In this document: positions 45,531-54,512 of the stretch, in pieces
Layout: every line of letters begins with the position of its first letter
Position numbering within the stretch: position 1 is the first letter of the stretch
Notes under the pieces: model-generated
What the model saw: the letters and a program-made list of their open reading frames with translations, nothing else
Databases searched by the model: none
Told to the model about the DNA's origin: nothing
Translations under genes and position numbers: made by a program
From: UBA5239 sp040391785
Lineage (GTDB): Bacteria > Verrucomicrobiota > Lentisphaeria > Victivallales > Victivallaceae
Direction: 5' to 3'
Assembly (NCBI GenBank): GCA_040391785.1
Contig: JBEBXH010000003.1
Location: 1 to 64,000, forward strand
DNA length: 64,000 nucleotides

Positions 45531-47357
45531 TTATCGTGCTGTTTCGTTCATTTTGCGGCGGACGGCTTCCAGGTTGGCGCGGATTTTCTCGTCGTCGGGT
45601 TTGGTTTCGAGGGCTTGCAAAAAGGATTGTTCGGCATTGCTGAGATCGTTTTTGAGCAGAAACGACATTCCCATGAAGAAATGGTAATCGGACGGATTGT
45701 AGTACTGGTATATCACGGCCATGTTATGGAATACCGTAGCCGCGAGGTCCGGGCGATTGTGCTGCAGATAATAAGTGACGGCCGTGGTCATGATTTCGCC
45801 CGGGAAGCTGAGCGAAAAATACCGGACGGCGGCTACCCGCGGCGTCAGGATAACCGATTCCAGGCGGGCAATCCCCTCGTCCGGGCGGTTCCTGGCAAAA
45901 AGTTCCATTCCGTTCATGCAAAGACGGAAGGATTCAAACGCTTCGCGGCGTTCCGGCGTGAGATGCGGATAATCCTTGAGCAGATTGTCCATGATCCAGT
46001 GCATCTGCTCAAAATCGCGCTCATAATACGCCTGGATCGCGGCGATATAGACGATCCTGTGATTTGGCGCGGGGTGATCCAGCGACGCCGCCAGATGAGT
46101 GCGGGCATTTTCCCAGCACGCCAGATAGTTCCATGAATAAATGACGATAATCAATATATATACGCCCCCGGCGCCGGCCATCAGGCGGCGGTACTTCGGC
46201 AGCCGCTGCCAAAGCCATTGCAGCGCCAACCCCGCCGCGATCCAGAGAAATGCCGAAGCGAAATAACTGTAGCGGTCGGCGAAATCCGTGTTTCCGATCT
46301 GTACCACCCCCGCCACCGGGGCCAGCGCCGCGCCGAAACATACCGCCAGCGGCAGCAATCCAAACCACAGCAGCGCATAATTTCTGTACCGCCAGCAGAG
46401 TATGGCACTGCCACCCCAGAAAACAAAAAACAGGATCGCCGGCCACAGCGTATTCAGATAGGGGTTGTAATTCGGATAAACCGGATACAGCGAATACGGG
46501 TAAAACGTCTTGAAAAAATAGTTCCCGAAATTATTGCAGAGAATCGCCAGCCGGGTGTTCCAGCCGCCCTGTACGGAGGCCGCGCCTTCTGTAAAACCGG
46601 TGGCCATTTCCAGGCGCATCGCCAGAAAAATCAGCATCACGGCGAAAAATGCCCAGCCATGCCGCAGGAAAAAGCGCCAGTCCCAGCCGCGCCGCTCTCT
46701 CCACAAAAAAGCCAGAATGATGAACGGAAACAAAATCGCCATGGGCTTGACCAGAAGCGAAGCCGCAAACAGCAGCGGCGGCGCCGTCTGTGCCCACCAC
46801 CGTTTGCCGGTCCGCAGGTTAAAGAGAAACAGCCACAGCGCCGCCAGGACCAGTGCCAGCGCCAGTACGTCTTTCCGTTCGGACAGCCATACCACCGACT
46901 CGATCCGTTGCGGGTGAATGGCGAAGATCAGCGTCGCCACCCCGGCGAAATGCGTTTTCAGTCCGCTCTCGCGGCAGATCCCGAACAATGCGATCACCGC
47001 CGCCAGGTGCAGCAGCAGATTATGAAGGTGCGCGCCGAAAACAAAATGCTCATTGCCCCAGATCAGGTGGTCCAGCATGTAGGAATACATTTGCAGGGGG
47101 GTCTTCAGTTCCAGAATCGGCGTGTGCCACCAATAGACGAAATTCGCCCAGGTAAAGTCCAGTTTTTCGTTCAACCCGATATAGAGTACATCGTCCATGA
47201 TGTCCGCCGGAAACCACAGTCCGCGCCCGAAAATCAGCAATACCGCCCCGGCAAGAACCAGCCCCCACCATATTTCCGGAGAAACTCCGATTCTCCGCAT
47301 TTCCGGCTGAGGTGCGGTGTCCGCGCTTTGATTTTTCGTCGATAGAATTGATTTCAT
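45531..47357 (-). CDS. Polytopic glycosyltransferase-like protein with C-terminal helical repeats (TMTC/PMT-like)
   Basis: About 10-11 membrane helices cover residues 28-420. They include PADIMDDVLYI with an acidic pair after the first helix, FAIHPQRIESVVWLSERKDVL, and DFADRYSYF, which resemble the conserved loops of GT-C/PMT-type and eukaryotic TMTC proteins. The last 180 residues are TPR-like helical repeats (SLLKNDLSNAEQSFLQALETKPDDEKI). Such proteins transfer sugars from a lipid carrier to protein; activity here is inferred only. The gene lies just upstream of the KtrB-type gene (16 bases). Confidence 0.65.
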   Translation of the reverse strand: MKSILSTKNQSADTAPQPEMRRIGVSPEIWWGLVLAGAVLLIFGRGLWFPADIMDDVLYIGLNEKLDFTWANFVYWWHTPILELKTPLQMYSYMLDHLIWGNEHFVFGAHLHNLLLHLAAVIALFGICRESGLKTHFAGVATLIFAIHPQRIESVVWLSERKDVLALALVLAALWLFLFNLRTGKRWWAQTAPPLLFAASLLVKPMAILFPFIILAFLWRERRGWDWRFFLRHGWAFFAVMLIFLAMRLEMATGFTEGAASVQGGWNTRLAILCNNFGNYFFKTFYPYSLYPVYPNYNPYLNTLWPAILFFVFWGGSAILCWRYRNYALLWFGLLPLAVCFGAALAPVAGVVQIGNTDFADRYSYFASAFLWIAAGLALQWLWQRLPKYRRLMAGAGGVYILIIVIYSWNYLACWENARTHLAASLDHPAPNHRIVYIAAIQAYYERDFEQMHWIMDNLLKDYPHLTPERREAFESFRLCMNGMELFARNRPDEGIARLESVILTPRVAAVRYFSLSFPGEIMTTAVTYYLQHNRPDLAATVFHNMAVIYQYYNPSDYHFFMGMSFLLKNDLSNAEQSFLQALETKPDDEKIRANLEAVRRKMNETAR

Positions 47358-47600
47358 AGGACAATATAATTCTTTTCCCGGTGCTTTTCAAGCAAAGTAT
47401 GTATGCGACAAAAATGGCGCCTTATGGAAAAAAACAGGAACTTTTCTTAATATGCTGTAACGGTTTAAACTATTATAACGACAATATATTTGTCCATTTT
47501 ACGAACAACTTAAAATGGCTTTTTTTCCACTGAAAATGATTGAAAAAAATAAATTCGGGTATATTTTAACGCAATACATAATATTATTTTGGAGATATTG

Positions 47601-49076
47601 ATGAATAAGAGTAAACTATTGAAAACTTCAGCGGTTCTTTTTGCACTGGTAATTCTTTGTGGGGGCTGCTACCGCTATACCCCGCCGCCGGTGGCTTACG
47701 ATGGCAACGTGTTCTCGTCGCGTGAAAAGGACAAACAGGACGACCTGCTCAAGGAAATCACGATCCTGGACCTGGATACGGCGCTGGAAATTTCAGTCAA
47801 GAACAATCCGAACTATATCTCTGCTTACCATGCGGTAAACGCCGCCCGGATGCGCTACTATCAGGCCCTGAACGCCTACATGCCGGTGTTCACTCTCGGA
47901 TTTGATATCGGCGTCAACGGCAGTGAAAATTACAACCGCCACAACGTTAACCAGACCCGCAGCCGCAGCTTCTACACCCAGACCAATTTCAATGCCTCAT
48001 GGCTGATTTTCGACGGTCTGATCCGTGAAATGACTGTGCTGGGCTCCCGCAAGTCATGGGAAGCCCAGAAGAGCCTGGAAGAAGACGCCCGCCGTCTGCT
48101 GATGCAGGCCGTGGCATACGCCTTCAACGACATTCTGCTGGCCCGCGGCCAGCGCGCCATCGCCAAGGCCGACATGGACTTCCAGCTGAAAAACCTGGAA
48201 CAGACCCAGCTCAAACTCGAATACGGTACCGTGCCGCTCTCCGACGTACTGAACTTCAAAGTCCTCGTCAACAACGCCATCGGCGACCAGCTCACGGCGG
48301 AATATTCCTACAACGTCGCGGTTTATTCGCTGGCCGTGCTGATGGGTTATCCGGACGGCAAGCTACCCGCCCATATCGACTTCCCGCCGATCAACGCCGA
48401 CACCAACGAACACGTCAGCACCGTCGAAGTCTACCTCGACATCGCGCTGAACAACCGCCCCGACCTGCAGTACTACCGCGATCAGGTGAAGATCAATGAA
48501 TACAACCTGTACGCCGCCTATGGCGCCTATTCGCCGACGGTTTATGCCAACGCCGGGTTCGGCTTCGGCACCAACGCCGGCCGCAGCGGTTCCGAAGGCA
48601 GCGGCGCCCAGAACAGTTATGCCAATACGCCGAGCTGGAGCGCCGGGGTCACCGCCCAGTGGGTACTGCCGCTCGAATGGGCCCGTGCCGCCCGCGTCAA
48701 GGAAGTCCAGGCCGATATCGCCAAGGCTAAATTCGACGTCGCCAACACCTGGTTGACCGTGGTCGAAGAAGTCCGCACCGCTTATGACAACTACATCCAG
48801 AACGTCCGTCTCGCCCGCCTCTATGTGGCCACACTGGAACTGGTGACCAAGCAGCGCGAGCTGGTCGAAGAAGAATATAACGCCGGTAATACCGAACTGA
48901 CCCGTTTGAACGAAGCCCAGTTGAAGTATGTACAGGCCGAAAATACCATGATCAACTCCCTGGTCAGCGTCCAGAAAGCAATTGCCCAATTGCGTGCCGC
49001 CACTCACACCAGCCCCGTCGGCGCCCGCGTCGAACAGGCTATTGTCATCGAGGAAGGCAAGGACAAACGGCCCTAA
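47601..49076 (+). CDS. TolC-family outer membrane protein, probable lipoprotein
   Basis: The 491-residue protein has a lipoprotein-type signal (VLFALVILCGGC) and two TolC-like halves with long helices, e.g. DTALEISVKNNPNYISAYHAVNAARMRYYQ-type coiled segments and LVEEEYNAGNTELTRLNEAQ near the end. TolC-type trimers form the exit duct of efflux pumps and type I secretion. No inner-membrane pump or adaptor is encoded next to it. ATG 47601, with GGAGAT just upstream, is preferred over TTG 47589. gltX follows after 19 bases. Confidence 0.88.
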   Translation: MNKSKLLKTSAVLFALVILCGGCYRYTPPPVAYDGNVFSSREKDKQDDLLKEITILDLDTALEISVKNNPNYISAYHAVNAARMRYYQALNAYMPVFTLGFDIGVNGSENYNRHNVNQTRSRSFYTQTNFNASWLIFDGLIREMTVLGSRKSWEAQKSLEEDARRLLMQAVAYAFNDILLARGQRAIAKADMDFQLKNLEQTQLKLEYGTVPLSDVLNFKVLVNNAIGDQLTAEYSYNVAVYSLAVLMGYPDGKLPAHIDFPPINADTNEHVSTVEVYLDIALNNRPDLQYYRDQVKINEYNLYAAYGAYSPTVYANAGFGFGTNAGRSGSEGSGAQNSYANTPSWSAGVTAQWVLPLEWARAARVKEVQADIAKAKFDVANTWLTVVEEVRTAYDNYIQNVRLARLYVATLELVTKQRELVEEEYNAGNTELTRLNEAQLKYVQAENTMINSLVSVQKAIAQLRAATHTSPVGARVEQAIVIEEGKDKRP

Positions 49077-49095
49077 TAATCAGGAATTTACCGCT

Positions 49096-50667
49096 ATGCA
49101 AAACAGAGTGAGGTTCGCACCTTCCCCCACGGGACAGGTGCACATCGGCAATATACGTACCGCTATTTTTAACTGGCTCTTCGCCCGCCACACCGGCGGC
49201 AAGTTCCTGCTGCGCATCGAAGACACCGACATCGAGCGCTCCACCCGCGAGGCCATCGATACGCTCCTTGAGTGCATGCAGTGGCTCGGGCTGGATTACG
49301 ACGAACAGATCATTTACCAGAGCCAGATGCGCAATTCCCACCTGTCCGCGGTCGAGAAGATGATCGAAAACGGTTTCGCTTACCGTACCGAGGAAGGTCC
49401 GGTATTTTTCCGTATTCCGTGGGATTGCAGCGATTTCGACGCCGTCCGCAGCGTGGGCGAAGCCTCCTTTGAACTGCATCCGGAAGAAATGCTCACAGTC
49501 ACTTCGCGCGGCATCTCCTTCTTCACCGTCGGCAAGGGCGGCAAAGCGGTGGAAAATTCCGCCTGCCTCGCCGGGTTCCGCCGGCTGAAGGCGTATAATT
49601 CGACCGGTGAAGTCGTTTTCGACCTCGAAGCGAAGATCTCCAAGGTCGTCGATGAGATGGAAGTCTTCGTCATTCCGGGCGTGGTCAAAATCACTTTTGA
49701 GCGCCGTGAAATCTTCTTCGTCGACATGATCAAGGGCGAAATGACCAAGCAGCTCGACAGCATGAAGGACCTGATCATCCTGCGCAGCGACGGCACCCCG
49801 GTGTTCCATATCGCCAACGTCTGCGACGATATCACCCAGGAAATCACTCACATCGTCCGCGGCGACGACCACGTGGAAAACACCTACCGCCATATCATGC
49901 TTTTTTACGCGCTGGGCCACAAAGCCCCGGCTTACGGCCATATGCCGATGATCGTCAACGCCGCCGGCAAGCCGTTCTCCAAGCGTGACGGCGACGCCTT
50001 CGTCGGCGACTTCCGCGAAAAGGGTTTCCTCTCCGAAGCACTGTACAACTATCTGGCGCTCCTCGGCTGGTCCCCCGGCGACGACCGCGAAAAGATGACC
50101 CGGCAGGAAATGATCGAAGCCTTTACCCTCGAGCGCGTCAAGAGCGCCCCTGCCCAGTTCGATATCAATAAGCTGACCAATATGAACGGCATGTACATCG
50201 CCGAGCTGCCGCTGGAGAAATTCCTGACGGAAGCCGCCAAATTCGCCAATCCCGAATGGCCGCGCGAACAGTTCGAAAAGGTCGCCGCGCTGATGCAGAG
50301 CCGTACCAAGCAGTTCAGCCAGGTAAGCAGCTGGAGCTACTTCTTTGCCGGTACGCCGGAATACGATATGAAGAACCTCGAAAAGCAGTTCAGGAAACCG
50401 GAAGTCTGCAAAGGCGTCCGTGCGGCGCTGGAGAAATGGGAATCCGGCGAATTCACTGCGGAAAGCATTCATACAGTGATCGAAGAGGCCGAAACGGCCT
50501 GTGAGGTCCCCCACGGCAAGCTCTTCCAGCCCGTCCGGCTGGCGGTGAGCGGTGTGGCCGGCGGCGCCGAACTCGACGCCACCATGCTGCTGATCGGCCG
50601 CGAGCGCTGTCTGGAAAATCTGCGCCATACGCTGCAGCTTGCCGGGAATAATTTTCAGGAGGCATAA
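49096..50667 (+). CDS. gltX: Glutamyl-tRNA synthetase
   Basis: This class I aminoacyl-tRNA synthetase charges tRNA-Glu. The N-terminus VRFAPSPTGQVHIGNIRTAIFNWLFAR carries the HIGH-like motif (His16-Ile-Gly-Asn19), and KPFSKRDGDAF (about 292) is the KMSKS-type loop. The C-terminal anticodon-binding part is present, and 523 residues is a usual length. ATG 49096 is chosen; the open frame upstream overlaps tolC in another frame and is not coding. def follows with a 1-base overlap. Confidence 0.96.
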   Translation: MQNRVRFAPSPTGQVHIGNIRTAIFNWLFARHTGGKFLLRIEDTDIERSTREAIDTLLECMQWLGLDYDEQIIYQSQMRNSHLSAVEKMIENGFAYRTEEGPVFFRIPWDCSDFDAVRSVGEASFELHPEEMLTVTSRGISFFTVGKGGKAVENSACLAGFRRLKAYNSTGEVVFDLEAKISKVVDEMEVFVIPGVVKITFERREIFFVDMIKGEMTKQLDSMKDLIILRSDGTPVFHIANVCDDITQEITHIVRGDDHVENTYRHIMLFYALGHKAPAYGHMPMIVNAAGKPFSKRDGDAFVGDFREKGFLSEALYNYLALLGWSPGDDREKMTRQEMIEAFTLERVKSAPAQFDINKLTNMNGMYIAELPLEKFLTEAAKFANPEWPREQFEKVAALMQSRTKQFSQVSSWSYFFAGTPEYDMKNLEKQFRKPEVCKGVRAALEKWESGEFTAESIHTVIEEAETACEVPHGKLFQPVRLAVSGVAGGAELDATMLLIGRERCLENLRHTLQLAGNNFQEA

Positions 50668-51260
50668 TGGCCATGTTTCGTCGAAAGAAAAATTATCAGG
50701 TTTACACCGCCGGTGCTCCGATTTTGAAGAAAAAGGCGCGCCGGATCAAGGAAATTACCCCTGAAATCGTTGCGCTCGGCCAGGAAATGGTCGACACCAT
50801 GGATGCGTTTGACGGCATCGGGCTGGCCGGCCCCCAGTACGGGGTGGACCAGCGGATCGTGGCGCTGAATGTGCCGCAGCGTGAGGAAGGTTTCCAGTCA
50901 CCCGGCGAGGCGCTGCTGCTGCCGATGATGCCGATGGTGGTGGTCAACCCCGAGATCGTCGAAGCCGGCAGCGACCTGCTCGAAGCCGAGGAAGGCTGCC
51001 TGAGCGTGCCCGATATCTGGGGCAATGTGGTTCGCCCGGCCACCGTCAAATTCAAAACGCAGTTGCTCGACGGCTCCGTCGTGGAGTGTGAATGCGGCGG
51101 CCTCCTGGCGCGCTGCATCCAGCATGAGCTGGACCATCTCGACGGTATTCTTTTCGTTGACCGGATGTCTCCGGACGAGCTCGACGAGATCAAGCCGGAA
51201 CTGCAGCGGCTCGAGCGCAACGGCTCCGCCAGGGAATACAAACGAAAGGTTAAATGTTGA
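50667..51260 (+). CDS. def: Peptide deformylase
   Basis: PDF removes the N-formyl group from new proteins. All three motifs are present: GIGLAGPQ (50-57), EGCLS (109-113, with metal-binding Cys111) and HELDH (153-157, metal ligands and catalytic Glu154). The length of 197 is slightly above usual, due to an insert after NVPQREEGFQS. AGGAGG stands before ATG 50667, which overlaps the gltX stop by 1 base; ATG 50673 would have better spacing. Confidence 0.97.
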   Translation: MAMFRRKKNYQVYTAGAPILKKKARRIKEITPEIVALGQEMVDTMDAFDGIGLAGPQYGVDQRIVALNVPQREEGFQSPGEALLLPMMPMVVVNPEIVEAGSDLLEAEEGCLSVPDIWGNVVRPATVKFKTQLLDGSVVECECGGLLARCIQHELDHLDGILFVDRMSPDELDEIKPELQRLERNGSAREYKRKVKC

Positions 51261-52168
51261 AGTTGGGTTTTGTCCAGATCCTGATTGAGACCTGCAAAGG
51301 GACGACAATCTTTTACCACGTGCTGAGGCAATCTCCGTGGAAGGCGCTCTTTCATCTCCTGCTGCTGATGCTGATCTGCACGGTGGCGGTCTGGGGTTAC
51401 AACTCATTCGCGCTCGTCCGCGGCGTCAATGTCGCCTACGAGCGGATCGAAAAAGCCTGCGGCAAAGTTACCGTAAACCGGAACGGGCTGTTCCCGGAAA
51501 AGGAACCGGAAAAGAACCGGATGATCTTTTCGCTGCCCCAGATCGAGCTCACCTACGTGGCCAATACGGAAGCTGAAATCCCCAAAATCGATATCGGCAT
51601 CGCCAGTACCGGCGTGGTCTGGATGCCCAAGGCCCTGGCCTTCTGGTCCAGCGGTTACGACGCGAACCGCTACCTTGTTTACACCATTTCCAACGGTAAG
51701 TACTTGAAAATAGATTTGATCCATCCGGACCGCATGAACGCATATCTGAAGGAAGTGAATGCCGGGGCCGCCAAAGAGGAAATGGTCGAAAACAGTCTGA
51801 TGATTTTGGGCTTGCTGCACCCGCTGGCATTGAAGCTCATTCTGCTGGGTTCAACGCTCATCGGAACCGGTCTTTTGTTTTTCTTCCCGTTCTTTTTCCT
51901 GATTCTGATGACCTCGCTGATTTTTTCGGCGCTGGGTTCGCGGCGGCTGCAGGGCAAGCTCTTTTTCCGCGACTATTTCGTGCTGAGCTGCTACATTGCG
52001 TTTCCGTGTTTGCTGATTTCGGCAGTGTGGCTGGCACTGAGGCTGCAAATAGGGTTCCTGACTTACCAGTGGGTTTCAATTTTGTCGTTTTACATCTATT
52101 TTATGATAGTAATGGGCCGGATCGAGCGTTGGCTGTCGCCCCCGCCGCCGGACAATGATGGAGACTGA
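51254..52168 (+). CDS. Membrane protein, possibly DUF1189-like
   Basis: The 304-residue protein has one helix at about 33-52, an extracytoplasmic domain of about 140 residues, and three to four helices in the C-terminal half (LILLGSTLIGTGLLFFFPFFFLI ...). The pattern loosely resembles DUF1189 proteins, but I cannot confirm it. The start overlaps the def stop, so it belongs to the gltX-def operon by translation coupling. Function unknown. Confidence 0.6.
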   Translation: MLKLGFVQILIETCKGTTIFYHVLRQSPWKALFHLLLLMLICTVAVWGYNSFALVRGVNVAYERIEKACGKVTVNRNGLFPEKEPEKNRMIFSLPQIELTYVANTEAEIPKIDIGIASTGVVWMPKALAFWSSGYDANRYLVYTISNGKYLKIDLIHPDRMNAYLKEVNAGAAKEEMVENSLMILGLLHPLALKLILLGSTLIGTGLLFFFPFFFLILMTSLIFSALGSRRLQGKLFFRDYFVLSCYIAFPCLLISAVWLALRLQIGFLTYQWVSILSFYIYFMIVMGRIERWLSPPPPDNDGD

Positions 52169-52170
52169 TT

Positions 52171-52884
52171 ATGAACTGTGAAGATTTCTGGCGTACACCT
52201 GTATGGTATCCGGCTTTGTCCGAACATACCTTTATGACGAGTTTCGTTAAGCTCAAAGAAGCGGAAGTCGAAGCGCTGGCCCAGGGCGAAACCCGCGGCG
52301 AAGCCGTCAGCGACGTGATCGAACGCATGCGCCGCCCGATGGACGCCATCCTCGGCAACCGTTTCGTCTTTGTGGACAGCGCGGCGCCGACCGATACCGA
52401 GCGTTTCACCGACAAGCGCGGCGCGGTGCACTCGCCGGAGAGCGCCTGGCGCTTCCTGGCGGAGAGCTACAAAATCCGCGAAGCCGCCGCCGCCGGCAAT
52501 GTCGAATACATCTGCATCCGGCCGTTTCGCCGCATGAACAAAACCCGCGAATTCCGGCTGTTCATCTACAACGGCGAGCTCTCGGCCATGAGCCAGTACT
52601 GGCTGATCCGTCACTTCCGCCGCATGGAAGGAGTGAAGGAGGAATTCTGGCAGAAGGCGTTGAAGTTCGTCGAAGACATCAAATGGGCCCTCCCCGCCCA
52701 GACGCTGGTCATGGACATCTATTGCACGTCCGACGAAAACATCCTGATCGTGGACCTGAACAAATGGGGTGCCTGTGATCCGAAGCTGATGCACAACTGG
52801 GATCGCGACTGGTCGACTCCGGCCGGCATCGTGATGATGCCCGCTCCCACCATGATCTCCGGCAACGTAAACGTTTCATTCTAA
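52171..52884 (+). CDS. CDC123-like ATP-grasp protein
   Basis: The 237-residue protein has features of the D123/CDC123 family, a single-domain ATP-grasp fold known mainly from eukaryotes, where CDC123 assembles eIF2. Visible are RPFRRMNKTREFRLFI (Arg-x-E-F-R core), LVMDIYCTSDENILIVDLNKWG with the Asp-x-Asn metal site, and DPKLMHNW. It follows the membrane gene after 2 bases. The role in bacteria is not known. The stop lies at the edge of a dispersed 34-bp repeat. Confidence 0.65.
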   Translation: MNCEDFWRTPVWYPALSEHTFMTSFVKLKEAEVEALAQGETRGEAVSDVIERMRRPMDAILGNRFVFVDSAAPTDTERFTDKRGAVHSPESAWRFLAESYKIREAAAAGNVEYICIRPFRRMNKTREFRLFIYNGELSAMSQYWLIRHFRRMEGVKEEFWQKALKFVEDIKWALPAQTLVMDIYCTSDENILIVDLNKWGACDPKLMHNWDRDWSTPAGIVMMPAPTMISGNVNVSF

Positions 52885-52917
52885 TACCGATTTGCAATCA
52901 TAAGGCTTGCAACCGCC
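52884..52917 (+). repeat. 34-bp dispersed repeat, copy 2
   Basis: Matches the inverse of 31660-31693 at 32 of 34 bases and begins at the last base of the CDC123-like stop codon. Similarity may go on weakly to TTGCGAGCT (about 52922-52931). Confidence 0.85.
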
Positions 52918-52937
52918 TTGATCTTGCGAGCTGTAAT

Positions 52938-54257
52938 TTATTGATTCATCGCTTTGATGTGGTTGGTGATCGCTTTTTCTCCTTCTGCATGGGTGGCCAT
53001 CGGCATGGAGTGGTCGCTGTTGATATCATTGATGATGCGTTTTTTGGGGGATGAAATGGCATTGTAAGCGGCATAAACGCTCGACGGAGTGCAGACGAAA
53101 TCAAAGAATCCCACGCTCAGCAGGCACTCGGCATTTTTAATTCTTGAAGCGAAAAATGCGGTATCGATATAATCACAGGCCGTTATGGATTCCGGGGATT
53201 TTTTGGTAATCCGGAGGATGCGGGGCCAGCCGCCTTCTCTGCCGGAGACTTCGCCGCCATGATCGGCCAAACCGGGGACGCCTGCAAAACAGAAGGTGAC
53301 GTCGGGATCGAGCCCGGCCACCGCCAGCGACTGTGCTCCGCCCTGGCTGCCGCCCGAAACGATAACGATTTTGCCGTCCCATTCCGGCCGGCTTTTCATA
53401 TACTGCAGCGCCCGCAGGGCCCGTATGATCATGCCGCGGAAATAGATGGTGTCGCGGCTATTGCTGCCGCGTGCCCGGAAGTCTTCATTTTCCTTGCCGG
53501 CATTGGCATAGAATTCAGCGCTCTGCCCGTTCGGAAGCCCGTGGGCGCTGATATCCAGTACCATTTTTCCCTGCGAGGCCTTGAACAGAGTCTGCGAGGA
53601 GCTTCTGAATCCCGCGCCCTGATAAGACATGACAATAGGAAGTGACTTCGGTCTGGCATTCTTCGGAATACAGAGATAGCCATAGACAAACGGCTTGTCG
53701 CCGGGGGTATTGAGCTTGATATCGTACATATCGATACGGTCTTTGTAGTTGGGATTGGTTACTTCGACCTGCTTTACTTCGGCATTCAGCGGCATTTTTT
53801 TCATGTCGGCCACAATCTTGTCCCAATAGGCATCGAAATCGGCGGGTTTCTGACGGGCGGTGGTGATTTTTTCCGGGTCGACGCCTACGCCGATGCGCTG
53901 TTGAAGAAGCTTGTTGTCCGGCATTTTATAAGTCACCAGCGCACGGACGAATCCGGGATGATCGAGCTTGGTCCGGATGGTGAACTTGCCGTCGGCCCCG
54001 GTCTTCAGCTGATGCTGCCCGGCCACGCTGTCGTCCCCTTCCAAAGCGTATGTCAATGGAGCGTCCGGCACGGCATTGCCCTGATTTTTCAGAATACCGG
54101 TGAATTCAATGGGTTCACCGGATTTGACGACCCGGGCCGGGTTGCTCATATCCAATTCAATTTTGTAGCCTTCTTCTGCGGCGAATGACGATAAGCCGCA
54201 CATAACGGCAAGGCCGCATGCAATGGTGGAGAGACATTTTGAATTATTCATAATCAT
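52938..54257 (-). CDS. Secreted CE7-type acetyl xylan esterase-like hydrolase
   Basis: A signal peptide (ACGLAVMCGLSSFA) and a beta domain (about 30-135) precede an alpha/beta hydrolase of the CE7/acetyl xylan esterase type: the nucleophile elbow VSGGSQGGAQSLA (Ser near residue 303), VGFFDFVCTPSS with the putative Asp, and NDINSDHSMP with the putative His. It would remove acetyl groups from polysaccharides. It is divergent from a LacI regulator, and its promoter holds a perfect copy of the LacI-type palindrome. It therefore belongs to the same regulon as GH16 and GH92 across the spacer. Confidence 0.88.
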   Translation of the reverse strand: MIMNNSKCLSTIACGLAVMCGLSSFAAEEGYKIELDMSNPARVVKSGEPIEFTGILKNQGNAVPDAPLTYALEGDDSVAGQHQLKTGADGKFTIRTKLDHPGFVRALVTYKMPDNKLLQQRIGVGVDPEKITTARQKPADFDAYWDKIVADMKKMPLNAEVKQVEVTNPNYKDRIDMYDIKLNTPGDKPFVYGYLCIPKNARPKSLPIVMSYQGAGFRSSSQTLFKASQGKMVLDISAHGLPNGQSAEFYANAGKENEDFRARGSNSRDTIYFRGMIIRALRALQYMKSRPEWDGKIVIVSGGSQGGAQSLAVAGLDPDVTFCFAGVPGLADHGGEVSGREGGWPRILRITKKSPESITACDYIDTAFFASRIKNAECLLSVGFFDFVCTPSSVYAAYNAISSPKKRIINDINSDHSMPMATHAEGEKAITNHIKAMNQ

Positions 54258-54280
54258 GCATTCCTTTGTGATTTATTTAT

Positions 54281-54309
54281 ATTATATCGTATATAACACG
54301 TGTTATCAA
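54281..54309 (-). promoter_or_regulatory. Esterase promoter with internal operator
   Basis: Minus strand TTGATA (54309-54304), 17-base spacer, TATAAT (54286-54281). The perfect palindrome ATAACACGTGTTAT (54293-54306) fills the spacer and overlaps the -35 box, a typical repressor site. Confidence 0.82.
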
Positions 54310-54434
54310 TAGTTAAATTAAATATTTTCCAAAAATAAATTCATATGAATCTTGAGTTCAAATATTTCATAACATGTTTATTTTTATATTATTAAGTCAT
54401 AATGTAATTTTTTTCTTTTTTATTGTTCCGGGTA

Positions 54435-54484
54435 TTGACAAATTCGCCATCATCGGTTATAATGTATCATAACACGTGTTATGA
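54435..54484 (+). promoter_or_regulatory. LacI cassette promoter with operator
   Basis: TTGACA (54435-54440), 17-base spacer, TATAAT (54458-54463) is a perfect sigma-70-type promoter. The 18-base perfect palindrome TCATAACACGTGTTATGA (54467-54484) sits at the start site and shares its 14-base core with the site at 54293-54306. Confidence 0.88.
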
Positions 54485-54512
54485 GTAATTTTATTGTAAG
54501 GAAACTACACGA

